A stretch of DNA of 33,227 nucleotides. It comes from Prevotellaceae bacterium. Lineage in GTDB: Bacteria; Bacteroidota; Bacteroidia; Bacteroidales; UBA932. The DNA lies in contig JAIRKX010000046.1 in the NCBI GenBank assembly GCA_031259805.1, positions 1 to 33,227 on the forward strand, given 5' to 3'. Within the stretch, counting starts at the first letter, position 1, and every line of letters begins with the position of its first letter. A program made the position numbers and the translations under genes. The notes beneath the pieces were generated by a model. It had not been told where the DNA came from. It saw nothing but the letters and a program-made list of their open reading frames with translations, and did no database searches. Positions 32,875 to 33,227 of the stretch are shown in pieces.

Positions 32875-32882
32875 TATCTTTG
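32875..32882 (+). promoter_or_regulatory. -7 box upstream of the heptad-repeat ORF
   Basis: TATCTTTG matches TAnnTTTG and is followed by an 82-base leader to the ATG at 32965. No -33 TTG is seen at the usual distance. Confidence 0.4.
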
Positions 32883-32964
32883 CACCCAAGTTTATGAGCT
32901 TTTTTATACAGTATCATAAACAGTAACTGAAACACAGAATATTAACCGTTCAACTTTATAATTT

Positions 32965-33227
32965 ATGTACACTAATAGATACCACACCTTACCCTTAAAA
33001 GCCCCGACGCCCCGGACAGCTTCTCCTATGGCGAGGAAAAGCTATCCTCTGACAAGGGAAAGCTATCCTCTGACGATGGGAAACTATCCTCTGACGACAG
33101 GAAGCTATCCTCTGACGACAGGAAGCTATCCTCTGACGACAGGAAGCTATCCTCTGACGACAGGAAGCTACCCCCTCGCAGCAGGTAGCTCTCTACGAGC
33201 AGCAGGTAGCTCTCTACGAGCAGCAGG
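32965..33227 (+). CDS. Heptapeptide-repeat ORF, runs off the window
   Basis: The ATG at 32965 opens a frame without stop for 87 codons up to the window end. A 22-residue leader (MYTNRYHTLPLKAPTPRTAS...) and a second in-frame ATG at 33028 come first. Tandem heptads follow: SYPLTRE, SYPLTMG, NYPLTTG, then four or more SYPLTTG-type units, SYPLAAG and SSLRAAG. The 21-bp units (33041 onward) never break frame, and the change from SYPLTTG to SSLRAAG goes stepwise. One other frame is also open but has no start codon. There is no signal peptide or known domain. Whether it is a real protein is uncertain; promoter, start codon and frame preservation argue for it. Confidence 0.5.
   Translation, partial: MYTNRYHTLPLKAPTPRTASPMARKSYPLTRESYPLTMGNYPLTTGSYPLTTGSYPLTTGSYPLTTGSYPLAAGSSLRAAGSSLRAA
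33041..33227. repeat. 21-bp tandem array, at least 9 units
   Basis: The GCTATCC-type anchor occurs at 33041, 33062, 33083, 33104, 33125, 33146, 33167, 33188 and 33209, always 21 bases apart. Units four to six are identical; the outer ones diverge. The array continues beyond the window. Confidence 0.92.

Noticed and set aside
33041..33227. CRISPR array
   Set aside because: Continuous 21-bp tandem units without spacers, and the frame is preserved.

Overview
The window looks like the chromosome of a Bacteroidales bacterium (phylum Bacteroidota) of roughly 50% GC. The evidence is a PorT-type type IX secretion protein, Bacteroidota-style LptD, MCE/MlaD, DnaA and CdaA proteins, and repeated promoters of the form TTG-N18..20-TAnnTTTG. 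The order alaS < > M23 peptidase - MerR regulator - Nif3 - coiled-coil/zinc-ribbon gene is one I associate with this group. No database was searched, so family-level calls rest on motifs read by eye.

Layout. 1-1404: 3' part of a secreted Ig/PKD-like protein. 1581-2600: tsaD (-), divergent from ridA-ftcD-holA (+, 2661-5771). 5814-7232: porT (-) and a secreted thioredoxin-fold gene (+) with overlapping divergent promoters. 7233-7951: strong hairpins, a possible 34-codon ORF and a degenerate 21-nt array. 7952-10084: a second Ig-like protein (-), an inverted paralogue of the first. 10085-10780: repeat-rich leader with a 39-codon ORF, a C12 tract and a second 21-nt array. 10781-16783: tex, a ClC channel, lipB and a PAP2-PlsC fusion, all (-). 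17011-17194: an eight-unit 23-bp palindromic array. 17230-23793: lptD (-), then amidase, MlaD-like gene and dnaA (+). 23960-24170: IS transposase remnant. 24368-27781: cdaA (+) convergent with alaS (-). 27897-32493: two M23 peptidases, MerR, Nif3 and the zinc-ribbon gene (+). 32650-32722: tRNA-Gly(GCC). 32965-end: an ORF made of heptapeptide repeats that runs off the window.

Most genes are ordinary housekeeping and envelope genes: tRNA modification (TsaD), replication (HolA, DnaA), lipoylation (LipB), translation (AlaRS, tRNA-Gly), envelope building (LptD, amidase, M23 pair, MlaD, PAP2-PlsC), protein secretion (PorT) and c-di-AMP signalling (CdaA).

The most unusual signal is a set of short tandem arrays that differ in sequence but share a period: about 21 nt at 7522-7820, exactly 21 nt at 10298-10402, 21 nt at 32965-33227, and 21 nt inside the zinc-ribbon gene (31228-31668). 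A fifth array, at 17011-17194, has a 23-nt period. The 21-nt arrays read as heptapeptide repeats. Two of them follow a credible promoter plus a short ORF start. One has a 12-base homopolymer that would switch a downstream heptad-repeat frame on by a one-base slip. I interpret these as candidate fast-evolving, possibly phase-variable heptad-repeat genes. That interpretation is inference.
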